64,000 nt of DNA from NCBI RefSeq assembly GCF_007997035.1, contig NZ_VOSS01000025.1:1-64000 (forward strand), given 5' to 3'. Under the pieces are notes generated by a model. The model made no database searches. It saw only the letters and a list, made by a program, of their open reading frames with translations, and was not told the origin of the DNA. The DNA comes from Ralstonia sp. TCR112 (GTDB lineage: Bacteria > Pseudomonadota > Gammaproteobacteria > Burkholderiales > Burkholderiaceae). Each line of letters opens with the position of its first letter. Positions within the stretch are counted from its first letter, which is position 1. Shown here one piece after another: positions 18,116-28,482 of the stretch. The position numbers were made by a program, and so were the translations under genes.

Positions 18116-21100
18116 ATGAATTCGCCGCGCTTCGTCCACCTCCGTCTCCACTCCGAATATTCCGTCGTCGATGGCAACGTCCGTCTCGACGATGCCGTCA
18201 AGGCTGCCGCCAAAGACGGCATGGGCGCCTTGGCGCTGACTGATCTCGCCAACGCCTTCGGGCTGGTGCGTTTCTACAAGGAAGCACGTGGCAAGGGCGT
18301 GAAGCCCATCGTCGGGGCCGACGTGTGGATCACTAATCACGACGAGCGCGACAAGCCGACGCGCCTGCTGTTGCTGGTGCGTGACAAGCAGGGTTACCTG
18401 AACCTGTGCCAGTTGCTGGCCCGGGCGTGGCTTTCCAATCAACATCGCGGCCGCGCGGAAATCGCCCCCGAATGGTTCGACGAGCCGGGCGTTGAGAACG
18501 CGCCGCTGGCCACCGGCCTCCTGGCCCTTTCGGGTGCCATGGCGGGCGATATCGGCATGGCGCTGGCCAACGGAAACGATGCGCTGGCGCGCAAGCTAGC
18601 GACGCATTGGTCGCGCGTGTTTCCTGGCGCTTTCTACATCGAGCTGCAGCGCGCCGGGCACGCCGGCACCGAAGCCTACATTCAGCAGGCTGTGAAGCTG
18701 GCCTCGGCGATGCAGTTGCCAGTGGTGGCTACGCATCCGGTGCAATTCATGACGCCGGACGATTTCACGGCCCACGAAGCGCGCACCTGCATCGCGGAGG
18801 GCGAGCTGCTCGCCAATCCGCGCCGCGCCCGTCGTTTCACGACGGAGCAGTATTTCAAGACGCAGGACGAGATGTGCGCGCTGTTTGCCGACATCCCCTC
18901 CGCGCTGGCCAATTCGGTACAGATCGCGCAGCGTTGCAACCTCAAGCTGGAACTGGGCAAGCCCAAGCTGCCGCTGTTCCCGACGCCCGACGGCATGTCG
19001 CTGGATGACTACCTCGTCCAGCTCGCCAAGGAAGGGCTGGAAAAGCGCATGGAAGTGCTGTTCCCGGACGAAGCCGTACGCGAATCCAAGCGCGCCGAGT
19101 ATTACGCCCGCCTGGAATTCGAAACCGGCACCATCATCAAGATGGGCTTCCCGGGCTACTTCCTGATCGTTGCGGACTTCATCAACTGGGCCAAGAACAA
19201 CGGCGTGCCGGTGGGGCCTGGCCGGGGCTCGGGCGCCGGTTCGCTGGTGGCGTATGCGCTGGGCATTACCGATCTGGACCCGCTCAAATACAACCTGCTG
19301 TTTGAGCGTTTCCTGAATCCGGAACGTGTGTCGATGCCCGACTTCGACATCGACTTCTGCCAGCACGGCCGCGACCGCGTCATCCAGTACGTGAAGGAAA
19401 AGTACGGCAAGGACGCCGTCTCGCAGATCGCGACGTTCGGCACCATGGCCGCCAAGGCTGCGGTGCGCGACGTGGGCCGCGTGCTCGATCTCGGCTACAA
19501 CTTTGTTGACGGCGTGGCCAAGCTGATCCCGTTCAAGCCGGGCAAGCTCGTCACGCTGGAAGAAGCGAAGAAGGAAGAGCCGCTGCTGGCCGAGCGCGAG
19601 GCCAACGAAGAAGAAGTCAAGCAGCTGCTGGAACTTGCCCAGCGCGTCGAAGGCATGACACGTAACGTCGGCATGCATGCTGGCGGCGTGCTGATCGCCC
19701 CCGGCAAGTTGACCGACTTCTGCCCGCTCTACACGCAAGGTGGTGAAGACGCCGGCGTCGTCAGTCAGTACGACAAGGACGACGTGGAAGCCGTCGGCCT
19801 GGTCAAGTTCGACTTCTTGGGCCTGACCACGCTGACGATCCTCGACTGGGCCGAGCGCTACATCCGCATGCTGGATCCGTCCAAGGCGGATTGGAACTGC
19901 AGCCACATTCCGCTGACGGACAAGAAGGCGTTCGACATCCTGAAGACGGCCAACACGGTCGCCGTGTTCCAGCTGGAAAGCCGCGGCATGCAAGGCATGC
20001 TGAAGGACGCGAAGCCTGACCGCTTTGAGGACATCATTGCCCTGGTGGCGCTGTATCGCCCGGGCCCGATGGACCTGATCCCCAGCTTCTGCGCGCGTAA
20101 GCACGGCCGCGAGAAGGTCGAGTACCCGGACCCGCGCGTCGAGCCGGTGCTCAAGGAGACCTACGGCATCATGGTCTACCAGGAGCAGGTGATGCAGATG
20201 GCGCAGATCGTGGGCGGTTACTCGCTTGGCGGCGCCGACTTGCTGCGCCGCGCGATGGGTAAGAAGAAGCCCGAAGAGATGGCACAGCACCGAGAGCTGT
20301 TCCGCGCGGGCGCTGCCAAGGACGGGCTCTCCACCGAAAAGGCCGATGAAATCTTCGACCTGATGGAGAAGTTCGCGGGCTACGGCTTCAACAAGTCGCA
20401 CGCGGCCGCGTATGCGCTGCTGGCGTATTACACGGCGTGGCTCAAGGCGCATCACCCGGCCGAATTCATGGCAGCCAACATGTCGCTCGCCATGGACGAC
20501 ACCGACAAGGTGAAGATCCTTTACGACGATGCCCGAGGCAAGAACGGCCTGACCATCCTGCCGCCCGATATCAACGCCAGCCAGTATCGTTTTGCACCGA
20601 CCGACGCCAAGACCATCCGCTACGGCCTGGGAGGCGTGAAAGGCAGCGGCCAGGGCGCCATCGAAGACATCCTGCGTGCACGCGAAGACGGCCCCTTCAA
20701 GGACTTGTTCGACTTCTGCGAACGCGTCGACCGCCGCCAGGTCAATCGCCGCACGATCGAAGCGCTGGTGCGCGCCGGCGCCTTCGACAGCCTCAACGCC
20801 AACCGCGCGCAGCTGCTCGCGTCGATCGGCCTGGCCATGGAAGCCGCCGAGCAGAAGGCGGCGGCTGCCAACCAGGTGTCGCTGTTCGATCTGATGAGCG
20901 GTGACGATGCCGAGCAGCATCGCCCCGAACTCGTCGATGAGCCGGCCTGGTCTACCAAGCGCAAGCTGCAGGAAGAAAAGCAGGCGCTGGGTTTCTATCT
21001 CTCTGGCCACTTGTTCGATGAATACCGCGACGAAGTGCGCCGCTTTGCGCGTACGACGCTGGCCGATCTGGCTCGCGAAGTGACCGACAAGGGCAACGGC

Positions 21101-21634
21101 GGCGGCTACGGCAACCGCGATGCACGTAACAAAACGGTGGCCGGCGTGATTGTCGGGCAGCGTACGCAGATGACGCAGCGCGGCAAGATGCTGATCGTCA
21201 TGCTCGACGACGGCTCCGCCAGCGAAGCCACCGAAGTGACGGTCTTCAACGAAGTTTTCGAAGCCAACCGCGCGCTGTTCAAGGAAGACGAAGTGCTGAT
21301 CGTGCAGGGCAGCGCCCGTCACGACATGTTCACTGGCGGCGTGCGCGTGACAGCCGAATCGGTCATGGACATGACGCAGGCGCGCGCCAAGTTTGCGCGC
21401 GCAATCCGGTTGTCCATGAACGGCGATTCGACAGCGGCCAAGCTGCGCGATCTGCTATCGCCGCATGTGGCGACGGATGGCAACGGCGTCTCGGTGCGCA
21501 TCAACTACGTCTGCGAGCAGGCCCGCTGCGAAGCCGTGCTTGGCGACGCGTGGCGCATTGTTCCGAGCGAGGACGCAATCGCCGCGCTGCGTCAGGCGCT
21601 GGACGCCGAGAACGTGGCAACGATGTACGAGTAG
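18116..21634 (+). CDS. dnaE: DNA polymerase III alpha subunit
   Basis: This is the catalytic subunit of the replicative DNA polymerase. It has 1172 residues from the ATG at 18116; a longer frame from 18050 adds an unrelated extension. Domains in order are PHP ([11 protein letters not shown] at the start), the C-family polymerase palm with the catalytic Asp pair in MPDFDIDF near 407-413, the fingers, a helix-hairpin-helix region, and a C-terminal OB fold (about 990-1070). The size matches the proteobacterial DnaE1 essential for chromosome replication, not the shorter ImuB-linked DnaE2. The next genes, for LPS core synthesis, are separated by two hairpins. Confidence 0.98.
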   Translation: MNSPRFVHLRLHSEYSVVDGNVRLDDAVKAAAKDGMGALALTDLANAFGLVRFYKEARGKGVKPIVGADVWITNHDERDKPTRLLLLVRDKQGYLNLCQLLARAWLSNQHRGRAEIAPEWFDEPGVENAPLATGLLALSGAMAGDIGMALANGNDALARKLATHWSRVFPGAFYIELQRAGHAGTEAYIQQAVKLASAMQLPVVATHPVQFMTPDDFTAHEARTCIAEGELLANPRRARRFTTEQYFKTQDEMCALFADIPSALANSVQIAQRCNLKLELGKPKLPLFPTPDGMSLDDYLVQLAKEGLEKRMEVLFPDEAVRESKRAEYYARLEFETGTIIKMGFPGYFLIVADFINWAKNNGVPVGPGRGSGAGSLVAYALGITDLDPLKYNLLFERFLNPERVSMPDFDIDFCQHGRDRVIQYVKEKYGKDAVSQIATFGTMAAKAAVRDVGRVLDLGYNFVDGVAKLIPFKPGKLVTLEEAKKEEPLLAEREANEEEVKQLLELAQRVEGMTRNVGMHAGGVLIAPGKLTDFCPLYTQGGEDAGVVSQYDKDDVEAVGLVKFDFLGLTTLTILDWAERYIRMLDPSKADWNCSHIPLTDKKAFDILKTANTVAVFQLESRGMQGMLKDAKPDRFEDIIALVALYRPGPMDLIPSFCARKHGREKVEYPDPRVEPVLKETYGIMVYQEQVMQMAQIVGGYSLGGADLLRRAMGKKKPEEMAQHRELFRAGAAKDGLSTEKADEIFDLMEKFAGYGFNKSHAAAYALLAYYTAWLKAHHPAEFMAANMSLAMDDTDKVKILYDDARGKNGLTILPPDINASQYRFAPTDAKTIRYGLGGVKGSGQGAIEDILRAREDGPFKDLFDFCERVDRRQVNRRTIEALVRAGAFDSLNANRAQLLASIGLAMEAAEQKAAAANQVSLFDLMSGDDAEQHRPELVDEPAWSTKRKLQEEKQALGFYLSGHLFDEYRDEVRRFARTTLADLAREVTDKGNGGGYGNRDARNKTVAGVIVGQRTQMTQRGKMLIVMLDDGSASEATEVTVFNEVFEANRALFKEDEVLIVQGSARHDMFTGGVRVTAESVMDMTQARAKFARAIRLSMNGDSTAAKLRDLLSPHVATDGNGVSVRINYVCEQARCEAVLGDAWRIVPSEDAIAALRQALDAENVATMYE

Positions 21635-21640
21635 TCCGAA

Positions 21641-21679
21641 GATGGCGCAGGGGGCGCCATCGCCGAGCGCGCGCTCGGC
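21641..21679 (+). terminator. two back-to-back hairpins between dnaE and the LPS cluster
   Basis: The first hairpin has an 8-bp stem gatggcgc/gcgccatc (21641-21661). It is followed at once by an 18-base perfect palindrome (21662-21679). No T-run follows, so this is not a textbook terminator. It may be a Rho-linked terminator, an mRNA stabiliser or a regulatory site. Confidence 0.4.
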
Positions 21680-21717
21680 AGGACTGCAGTCTCAATACGA
21701 TTATTACTAGAGCATCC

Positions 21718-22785
21718 ATGAACGTCGGAATCTCGTGCAACGCGCTGGGCTACAGCGGCGGCAGCGAGCGCTACGCGATGGACTTGGTGCGCGGTCTACA
21801 TGAGCGCGCCATCCGTCCCGTGTTCTTCGCCAAGATGGTGGACAAAGCGCTTCCGGAATACCGCCACGTCAAGGCAGTCGCACTGCCAACGCGCAAGCTG
21901 CCCGGCAAATTGAACGACCATGCGTTCGGCTGGCTTGTGCGCTATCTGGCCAAGCGTGAGCACATCGATCTGATGATCGGCTGCAACCGCACGGGCGCTT
22001 CGGATATCGCTATTTGTGGCGGTACGCACGTCGGTTATCTCAAGAGCTTTTCAAAAGAGCCCGCCTTCTGGGATCGCCAGCAGATCGCCCTGGAGCGCCG
22101 GGACTACGTGCGCTCGCACGTTGTTGTCGCACACTCGCGGCTGATGGCGCAGGAAGTGCTCGACTACTACGACATTCCCGTTGCCAAGGTGAAGACGGTA
22201 TACCCGCCGGTGAGCGAGACGAAGTTCTCGCCGGTGGATGAGGCAGAGCGTCAGCGCCTGCGCGATGAGCTTGGCTTCGCGAAGGACCGCGTCACGTTTG
22301 TGTTCCCGTCGTCGAGTCACAAGCGCAAGGGCTATCCGCTGCTGGAGGCGTTTTTCTCGAAGACGGATTTGCCTGTGCAGCTGGCGGTGATCGGGCGGCC
22401 GGTGTCATCGTCGTCGCCCAATATTCGGTACCTGGGATACCGCAAGGACATCGAAAACGTCTACCGCGCGGCGGACTACACCATCCTCGCTTCGCACTAC
22501 GAGCCGTTCGGGCTGATTGGCGTGGAGTCCGTCCTGTGCGGCACGCCTGCCGTGCTGGCAGCCAATATCGCCTGCACCGAGGTGATCTCGGAAGAAGGGG
22601 CGCTCACCTTCGACCTTGATGACCCGACCACGTTGGCGCGCACGATTGAGGCGGCCGTAGCGCGTGCGCACGCTGGGCAAGCGCGCCTGCTGAATCCGCG
22701 CGAGCACCTTCGCTATGACCCGAGCATCGCTGCGCACATCGATGCTCTCCTGGCGCTTGCGCCCGGCGCGGGGACACTGCGATGA
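21718..22785 (+). CDS. glycosyltransferase family 4 (LPS core)
   Basis: This encodes 355 residues from the ATG at 21718. It has the GT-B fold of family 4. The N-lobe begins VGISCNALGYSGGSERYA with the Gly-rich acceptor loop. The C-lobe has the nucleotide-sugar site in SHYEPFGLIGVES, with the E-x7-E-type signature near residues 262-270. It transfers a sugar from a nucleotide donor to the growing LPS core on the cytoplasmic face. It is first in a same-strand run with an O-antigen ligase and two family 2 transferases, the next start overlapping its stop (ATGA). The donor and linkage cannot be told from the sequence. Confidence 0.87.
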   Translation: MNVGISCNALGYSGGSERYAMDLVRGLHERAIRPVFFAKMVDKALPEYRHVKAVALPTRKLPGKLNDHAFGWLVRYLAKREHIDLMIGCNRTGASDIAICGGTHVGYLKSFSKEPAFWDRQQIALERRDYVRSHVVVAHSRLMAQEVLDYYDIPVAKVKTVYPPVSETKFSPVDEAERQRLRDELGFAKDRVTFVFPSSSHKRKGYPLLEAFFSKTDLPVQLAVIGRPVSSSSPNIRYLGYRKDIENVYRAADYTILASHYEPFGLIGVESVLCGTPAVLAANIACTEVISEEGALTFDLDDPTTLARTIEAAVARAHAGQARLLNPREHLRYDPSIAAHIDALLALAPGAGTLR

Positions 22786-24062
22786 GCGGCCTGACGCAAA
22801 GGGGCCGGACGCTGGTATCCAGCGCGCCGGCGGCACTGGCTGTGTTCGGAATCGCCGTTCTCCCGGCCTTCATGCTGTCGGTGCGCGGTGCGGCGTTCCT
22901 GTCGTTTTCCCTGCTGCTGGTTGCCGCGTTCTGGTCGATGCTGGCCGCACCTGCGGAGGTCTTGAGCCGACTGCGGACGATGTGGCGCGAACATCGCTGG
23001 CTGATTCTCGCCATGGCGGCCATGCCCACCGCGATGCTGGTCAGCGCTCAGCTGAACCCTGCCGCACCGCGTAGTGTGCCGTTTGCCTATGGCCGGCTCT
23101 GGCTGTTCGGATTTGCGCTGTTTGCGCTGTTGCAATTGCGGCATAAACAGCTGGAGAGCGTGCAGTGGGGATGTGTTGCCGGCGCGCTGGCGTCGGTCGT
23201 GTGGGCTTATCTCGAATTGCGCATCGGACGGCCCGACAAGATCGGCGCATTCGCCAACACAATCCCTTTCGGCAATCTATCGTTGCTGATGGGCCTGTTC
23301 TCGCTGATTTCCATTGGTTGGTCTAAAGGAGATGGGTGGCCCCTTATTGCGTTGCGTTTGCTGGGAGGGGGGGCAGGGCTTGTTGCGTCGTACATGTCGC
23401 AGTCGCGGGGCGGCTGGGTTGCAATCCCCGTACTGCTCCTGATCGCCGTGGCGACATTGCGTCACGTGAGCTGGAAGAAGCGGGTGGCAGCGTTGCTGGT
23501 GTTCTTCGCGCTGTTGGCGGCGGTATGCGTGTCGTCGAGTATGGTTCGTGCCCGTTTCGATCAAGCAGTCAGCGATTTGCACGCCTATGAAGCTGGTCAG
23601 ACCAACACGTCGGTCGGTATCCGCTTCCAACTCTGGAAAGCCGCGACCTTGATGCTGACGCGCCACCCGCTAGCCGGAGTGGGAAGAGGGCAATTCGAAC
23701 CCGCCCTCAAGGCGATTCACGCGGAAGGCCTGATCACAAAGGAGGCGACTGCCTTCGAGCATGCCCACAACGAGTTTCTATACAATGGCGCCACGCTTGG
23801 CGTGCTGGGCATCGGCGCATTGCTGGCGCTGTATCTGGTACCCGCCGCGTACTTTCTGCGCGCTGCGCTGTGCGACGATCGCGTCCTGCGTACAACGGGG
23901 GCGATGGGCCTCACGTTATGCGTCGGTTTCGTCCTGTTCGGCCTGACCGAAGTGATGCTGATCATCGCGCAGACGGTCGTGTTCTACAGCGTGATGGTGG
24001 CCGTGTTCACCGCGCATATTCACCGGCGCCGGCAGCAGCTTGGCGCCGCTCCTGTTCTCTGA
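22782..24062 (+). CDS. O-antigen ligase family protein (WaaL/Wzy-C type)
   Basis: This is a 426-residue integral membrane protein with about ten to twelve hydrophobic segments and a long periplasmic loop. The loop carries the conserved pattern around residues 285-330 (GIRFQLWKAA, HPLAGVGRGQF, FEHAHNEFLY). That H-x-N-E region is typical of WaaL ligases, which join O-antigen from undecaprenyl diphosphate to lipid A core in the periplasm. It begins inside the stop of the preceding transferase gene, so the two are coupled. Wzy polymerases share the fold, but the LPS-core context favours a ligase. Confidence 0.85.
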   Translation: MSGLTQRGRTLVSSAPAALAVFGIAVLPAFMLSVRGAAFLSFSLLLVAAFWSMLAAPAEVLSRLRTMWREHRWLILAMAAMPTAMLVSAQLNPAAPRSVPFAYGRLWLFGFALFALLQLRHKQLESVQWGCVAGALASVVWAYLELRIGRPDKIGAFANTIPFGNLSLLMGLFSLISIGWSKGDGWPLIALRLLGGGAGLVASYMSQSRGGWVAIPVLLLIAVATLRHVSWKKRVAALLVFFALLAAVCVSSSMVRARFDQAVSDLHAYEAGQTNTSVGIRFQLWKAATLMLTRHPLAGVGRGQFEPALKAIHAEGLITKEATAFEHAHNEFLYNGATLGVLGIGALLALYLVPAAYFLRAALCDDRVLRTTGAMGLTLCVGFVLFGLTEVMLIIAQTVVFYSVMVAVFTAHIHRRRQQLGAAPVL

Positions 24063-24074
24063 GATCGCTTTCGC

Positions 24075-24848
24075 ATGTCCGCATCCAATCGAGCCACGCT
24101 CGCCGTCATCATCGTCGCCAAGAATGAAGCCGCTGATATCGGCGACTGCATCCGCTCGGTGCGCGACTGGGCGGACGATGTCATCGTCTTCGACTCGGGC
24201 AGCACGGACGGCACGCAGGACATCTGCCGCCAGCTCGGTGCGCGCGTGTTCGAAACCGACTGGCCCGGCTACGGGGAGCAGTCCAACCGTGCCTTGCGCG
24301 AAGCCCGTACCGACTGGGTGCTTTCGTTGGACGCCGATGAGCGCATCAGCCCCGAACTGCGTGCCGAGATGATCGCCGTACTCGAATCGGGGAGCCCGCA
24401 CACTGTCTACTCCATGCCGCGCAGCTCCAGTTTTTGCGGCCGCTTCATGAAGCACTCGGGTTGGTGGCCGGACCGCATTCGTCGCTTTTTCAAGCGCGAG
24501 CAGGTGACGTTCTTCGATGCGCCGGTGCACTCCCACTTGGTCTTCGAGGGTACGGTGGGCGACTTCCGCGCACCGATCATCCACTATTCGATTCCGGATC
24601 TGAAGGCTGCGCTGGACAAGGCCAACGATTATTCGACCGCCGGAGCGGCCGCAGCTTATGCCAAGGGCAAGCGCGCGTCGTTGGGCAGTGCGATCGGCCA
24701 CGGGCTGTGGGCGTTCCTCCGTACGTACATCATCCAGCGTGGTTTCCTAGATGGCGCGGAGGGCTTCATGCTCGCGGTGTCGAACGCCGAGGGCACGTAT
24801 TACCGCTACGTCAAGCTGATGATGCTGCATCGTCATGGCAAGCGCTGA
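24075..24848 (+). CDS. family 2 glycosyltransferase, WaaE/KdtX-like
   Basis: This encodes 257 residues. The GT-A fold starts with LAVIIVAKNEAADIGDCIRS, followed by FDSGSTDGT and the metal-binding DADE near residues 93-96. The later HSGWWPDRIRRFFKR region is typical of the WaaE/KdtX group, which adds a glucose or similar sugar to the inner core heptose. It starts 12 bp after the ligase gene and overlaps the next transferase gene by 14 bp, so it is part of the same transcription unit. The sugar is inferred from relatives only. Confidence 0.87.
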   Translation: MSASNRATLAVIIVAKNEAADIGDCIRSVRDWADDVIVFDSGSTDGTQDICRQLGARVFETDWPGYGEQSNRALREARTDWVLSLDADERISPELRAEMIAVLESGSPHTVYSMPRSSSFCGRFMKHSGWWPDRIRRFFKREQVTFFDAPVHSHLVFEGTVGDFRAPIIHYSIPDLKAALDKANDYSTAGAAAAYAKGKRASLGSAIGHGLWAFLRTYIIQRGFLDGAEGFMLAVSNAEGTYYRYVKLMMLHRHGKR

Positions 24849-25677
24849 ACCGCCGCGTCGCATCGCCCTCATCGTTACGACGTACAACCGCGCGGACGCG
24901 CTGGTTCGCGTACTGGCAGGGTGTGGCGCACAGACCGACCGTGCCTTCGACGTCATTGTCGCCGACGACGGTTCGCGCGATGACACACGCGTGGCGGTCG
25001 AAACCGCTGCCAAGACCGCGCCGTATACCCTGCGCCATGTTTGGCAACCCGACGACGGCTTTCGCGCTGGCGAAATCCGCAACCGCGGCGTGCTGGCGAC
25101 GGACGCCGACTACCTCGTTTTTCTCGATGGCGATTGCGTGCCGCGTCCGGATTTCGTCGCCCGGCACCGCGCGTTGGCCGAGCGGGGGCGTTTGCTGTCC
25201 GGTAGCCGCATCCTGCTGAATGAGGCGATGACGCGTGAGGTCGTCGCCGAGCAGATCGACATCCACCTGAAGGACCGCGCGTATTGGTTTGCCGCCTGGC
25301 GCGCGGGCCGCATCAACAAGTTCCTGCCGCTATTGGTGCCGGGTCTGCCGGTGCCGCGCACTTTCAAGGACACCAGCCTGCGCGGCATCAAGAGCTGCAA
25401 TCTTGGCGTGTGGCGCAGCGATTTCGAACGCGTGAACGGCTTCGATCAGAGCTTCGTCGGGTGGGGTCATGAAGACGCCGATCTGGCGGTGCGCCTGTAC
25501 AACGCCGGTGTGCGGCGCAAGCGCGGCTTCTGCGCGACCGAAGTCTTCCATCTATGGCATCGCGAGCAATCGCGCGAGCAGGAAAGCCCCAACTATCAAC
25601 GCATGATGGCTCGGCGCAATACCGACATCATCCGCGCAGACGTTGGGCTTGCAGAGCTGCGAGAGCAGGGCGCCTGA
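24835..25677 (+). CDS. family 2 glycosyltransferase with galactosyltransferase-type C-terminus
   Basis: This encodes 280 residues. The N-terminal GT-A domain has RIALIVTTYNRADAL, ADDGSRDDT, and a metal-binding DGDC near residue 100. The C-terminal region has GWGHEDADLAVRLYNAG, the ED motif seen in the Glyco_transf_7C group of LPS and chondroitin-type transferases. It overlaps the preceding gene by 14 bp and is the last plus-strand gene of the core cluster. The following gene is convergent, 16 bp away. It probably adds an outer core sugar; donor and acceptor are unknown. Confidence 0.86.
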   Translation: MASAEPPRRIALIVTTYNRADALVRVLAGCGAQTDRAFDVIVADDGSRDDTRVAVETAAKTAPYTLRHVWQPDDGFRAGEIRNRGVLATDADYLVFLDGDCVPRPDFVARHRALAERGRLLSGSRILLNEAMTREVVAEQIDIHLKDRAYWFAAWRAGRINKFLPLLVPGLPVPRTFKDTSLRGIKSCNLGVWRSDFERVNGFDQSFVGWGHEDADLAVRLYNAGVRRKRGFCATEVFHLWHREQSREQESPNYQRMMARRNTDIIRADVGLAELREQGA

Positions 25678-25693
25678 GCGGGCGCCGTCATGT

Positions 25694-26476
25694 TCACCAA
25701 GTCTTCTTCTGCTTAACGATGCCGAGGAACGGCCGCACGAAGATCTGATAGAGGAACTTGCGCACGAAAATCTGGCGCAGATGATGGCCGAGCCCCAGGC
25801 GGTTGTCGGCTTCGCGGCTTTTGATGGCGCGATCGGCTTCGAGGTTCGAGCCGCTATCGAAGTTCTGCACGCCAATCACATAAGGCACGACGGCACGCAT
25901 CTGGACGATGCCTTCGCGCTCGAACTTGTACCAATAGTCTGCGGCCAGCCACACGGGATAGAGCTGCTCGACCATGCGCTTGGCCGCGGCGCGCGTGACG
26001 AAATAGCCATGCGCGAGCCACTGGTAGTTGGCAAGTTTGACCGTGCGGTGGTGCGCCGTCAGGGGCCGGGCGCTGCGCTTGTAGTAACGGTCGATGTGCG
26101 TGAGCAGCGTGACGACCGGTTCGTCGGGTGACACGCTCTGTGCCAGGGCCTGGAGCACGGCGGGCACATCCGGCCCGAGTTTCGCATCGTCTTCCAGAAT
26201 GAGCGCGTAGGGCAGGTCCTCCTCGATCATTGCGCGGTAGACGCCGAGGTGGCTCAGCGCGCAGCCGACTTCGCCGACGGTCAATTCGCGGCTTTGGCTC
26301 GTAGCGCGTGCATGGTCATAGTGGCGCGCAAGTTCGTCGGCGGGAAGTGTCTTGCCGTACACACCAGGGAAGCGGCGATGCGGCAGGCCCAACGCATCGA
26401 GTTGTCGCTCCAGCGCTTCGCGGCGCCCGGTGTCATGATCGAGATTGATGAAAAACGTGGGAACGCGCGAACTCAT
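25694..26476 (-). CDS. glycosyltransferase family 25 (LPS biosynthesis)
   Basis: This encodes 260 residues. Family 25 features are plain: FFINLDHDTGRRE at the start, GEVGCALSHLGVYR near 88-101, and the metal-binding EDD in ALILEDDAKLG near 114-124. These enzymes transfer galactose or related sugars in LPS or lipooligosaccharide. The C-terminal 40 residues are basic, with repeated IFVR/FLYQ hydrophobic patches that may touch the membrane. It is transcribed against the rest of the core cluster, convergent with the previous gene and divergent from msbA, so it has its own promoter. Confidence 0.87.
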   Translation of the reverse strand: MSSRVPTFFINLDHDTGRREALERQLDALGLPHRRFPGVYGKTLPADELARHYDHARATSQSRELTVGEVGCALSHLGVYRAMIEEDLPYALILEDDAKLGPDVPAVLQALAQSVSPDEPVVTLLTHIDRYYKRSARPLTAHHRTVKLANYQWLAHGYFVTRAAAKRMVEQLYPVWLAADYWYKFEREGIVQMRAVVPYVIGVQNFDSGSNLEADRAIKSREADNRLGLGHHLRQIFVRKFLYQIFVRPFLGIVKQKKTW

Positions 26477-26663
26477 TGCGGAAGCGTCAGGTGATCCGCC
26501 GGCCAGTCTTGGCCGGGCATTGCGCAGCAGGATGGGCCGGGTGGTGGATTGCCGCTAAAATGCCGGGTCGCCCGTCTGTCGGATGACAGACGCTGCGACG
26601 CACTTTATGGCGGCCATGCGATCGCCATGCGACGCACGCTGCCCACCCTCATTTGAAAACGCC

Positions 26664-28433
26664 GTGAGTATACAAGCAAAGTCTGATCACCCAGCGCCCG
26701 CCAAGCCGATGCTCAAGCGGTTGTGGGGCTACCTTCGCCCCGAATTGACCGCTTTCATCCTGGCAATGGTCGCCATGGGTGTGGTGGCGGCCACGGAGGG
26801 GATCATCCCCAAGGTCGTGAAGGATTTGCTGGATCAGGGCTTCGGCGGTGAATACGCCGGCAAGCTGTGGCAGGTGCCGGCCATGCTGGTGGGGATTGCC
26901 GTGGTGCGCGGCATTGCGCAATTTGCGTCGACGTATCTGCTGAGCCTCGTCTCGAACAAGGTGCTGCTGAATCTGCGGATGAAGATGTTCGAACGGCTGC
27001 TGCAGGCGCCGGCTTCGTACTATCAGCGCAATACGGCCGCGTCGATCATCAACGCGGTCATCTTTGAAGTGAACCAGGTGCTGCAGGTGCTGACCGGTGT
27101 GTTCATCACGCTGGTGCGCGACTCGATGACGGTGCTGGCGCTGCTGGTCTTCCTCTTCTATACCAATTGGCGTTTGACGCTGGTAGTGGCGGTGATCCTG
27201 CCGATCATCGGGCTGCTGATGTCGCGCATCAACCGTCGCCTGCGCTCGCTCAACCGCGAGAGCCAGAACCTGACCAACCAGGCGGCCTATGTGGTGGAAG
27301 AGGCTGTGGGTGGCTACAAGGTCGTCAAGCTGCACGGCGGCGAGGCGTACGAATCGCTGCGCTTCAATGCCATGACGAATCGCCTCCGCGGTTACGCCAT
27401 GCGCGTGGCCGTGGCGGGCGGCCTGAACCAGCCGGTGACGCAGTTCCTGGCGGCGCTGGCGCTGTCGGTCATCCTGGCCATTGCCATGTTGCAGGCGCAG
27501 GCCAACCAGACCACGGTTGGCGGCTTTACCGGCTTTGTGATGGCAATGCTGCTGCTGATCTCGCCGCTCAAGCACCTGACCGACGTGAACCAGCCGCTGC
27601 AGCGCGGCCTGACCGCCGCCGAATTCATCTTCGGCCTGATCGACACGCCGATCGAACCGCAAGAGGGCGGCAAGAAGATCGATCGTGCCCGCGGCGATGT
27701 CCGCTTCGACAACGTCACGTTTCGCTATGGCGAAGATGGCCGGGCAGCGCTCGACAACGTCAATCTGCACGTCAAGCCGGGCGAGGTCGTTGCGCTGGTC
27801 GGGCCATCGGGCAGCGGCAAGACCACGCTGGTGAACCTGCTGCCGCGCTTCTTCGATCCGACCTCGGGCACGATCTCGCTCGACGGCAATGCGTTGGCCG
27901 ATCTGGCGCTGCACGACCTGCGCCGGCAGATCGCCTTCGTGAGCCAGGACGTGGTGCTGTTCAACGACACCATCGCAGCCAACGTGGCCTATGGCGCGCG
28001 TGACGCCTCCGAGATCGACATGGCACGCGTGCGCCGCGCGCTCGAAGCGGCCTACCTGACTGATGTGGTGGACAACCTGCCCGAGGGCATCGATACCAAT
28101 ATCGGCGACAACGGCTCGAAGCTGTCCGGCGGACAGCGCCAGCGCCTGGCGATCGCCCGCGCAATCTACAAGGATGCGCCGATCCTGATCCTGGACGAAG
28201 CGACGTCCGCACTCGATTCGGAGTCCGAGCGCCAAGTGCAGGCCGCGCTCGAACGCCTGATGGAAGGCCGTACGACGCTGGTGATCGCGCACCGCCTGTC
28301 GACCATCGAAAATGCCGACCGGATCATCGTGCTAGAGCACGGCAAGATTGCCGAAGCCGGCACGCATCGCGAACTCATCGAGCGCGATGGGTTGTATGCT
28401 GGACTCCATCGCATCCAGTTCGCCACCCAGTAA
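26664..28433 (+). CDS. msbA: lipid A export ATP-binding/permease protein MsbA
   Basis: This ABC half-transporter flips lipid A core across the inner membrane. The GTG at 26664 gives 589 residues, the family length. The upstream ATG at 26583 sits in the loop of a perfect 7-bp hairpin and would add 27 unrelated residues. Six membrane segments fill about 1-310. The ATPase follows with GPSGSGKTT (Walker A), the signature LSGGQRQR, and [10 protein letters not shown] (Walker B). A good -10-like taaaat lies at 26556-26561. It works downstream of the core transferases and upstream of the O-antigen ligase in LPS assembly. The start codon is the only uncertain point. Confidence 0.94.
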   Translation: MSIQAKSDHPAPAKPMLKRLWGYLRPELTAFILAMVAMGVVAATEGIIPKVVKDLLDQGFGGEYAGKLWQVPAMLVGIAVVRGIAQFASTYLLSLVSNKVLLNLRMKMFERLLQAPASYYQRNTAASIINAVIFEVNQVLQVLTGVFITLVRDSMTVLALLVFLFYTNWRLTLVVAVILPIIGLLMSRINRRLRSLNRESQNLTNQAAYVVEEAVGGYKVVKLHGGEAYESLRFNAMTNRLRGYAMRVAVAGGLNQPVTQFLAALALSVILAIAMLQAQANQTTVGGFTGFVMAMLLLISPLKHLTDVNQPLQRGLTAAEFIFGLIDTPIEPQEGGKKIDRARGDVRFDNVTFRYGEDGRAALDNVNLHVKPGEVVALVGPSGSGKTTLVNLLPRFFDPTSGTISLDGNALADLALHDLRRQIAFVSQDVVLFNDTIAANVAYGARDASEIDMARVRRALEAAYLTDVVDNLPEGIDTNIGDNGSKLSGGQRQRLAIARAIYKDAPILILDEATSALDSESERQVQAALERLMEGRTTLVIAHRLSTIENADRIIVLEHGKIAEAGTHRELIERDGLYAGLHRIQFATQ

Positions 28434-28482
28434 GCCTTCCTCACAGGCGGCGTGCTCAGGATGCTCAATCAAAGGAGACATC

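Noticed and set aside
18596-21322. Open frame of 908 codons antisense to dnaE
   Set aside because: It is a GC-rich shadow of the DnaE coding strand, with Arg/His/Val-biased sequence and no domain.
26649-28292. Open frame of 547 codons antisense to msbA
   Set aside because: It mirrors the MsbA gene and shows no domain, start site or codon pattern of its own.
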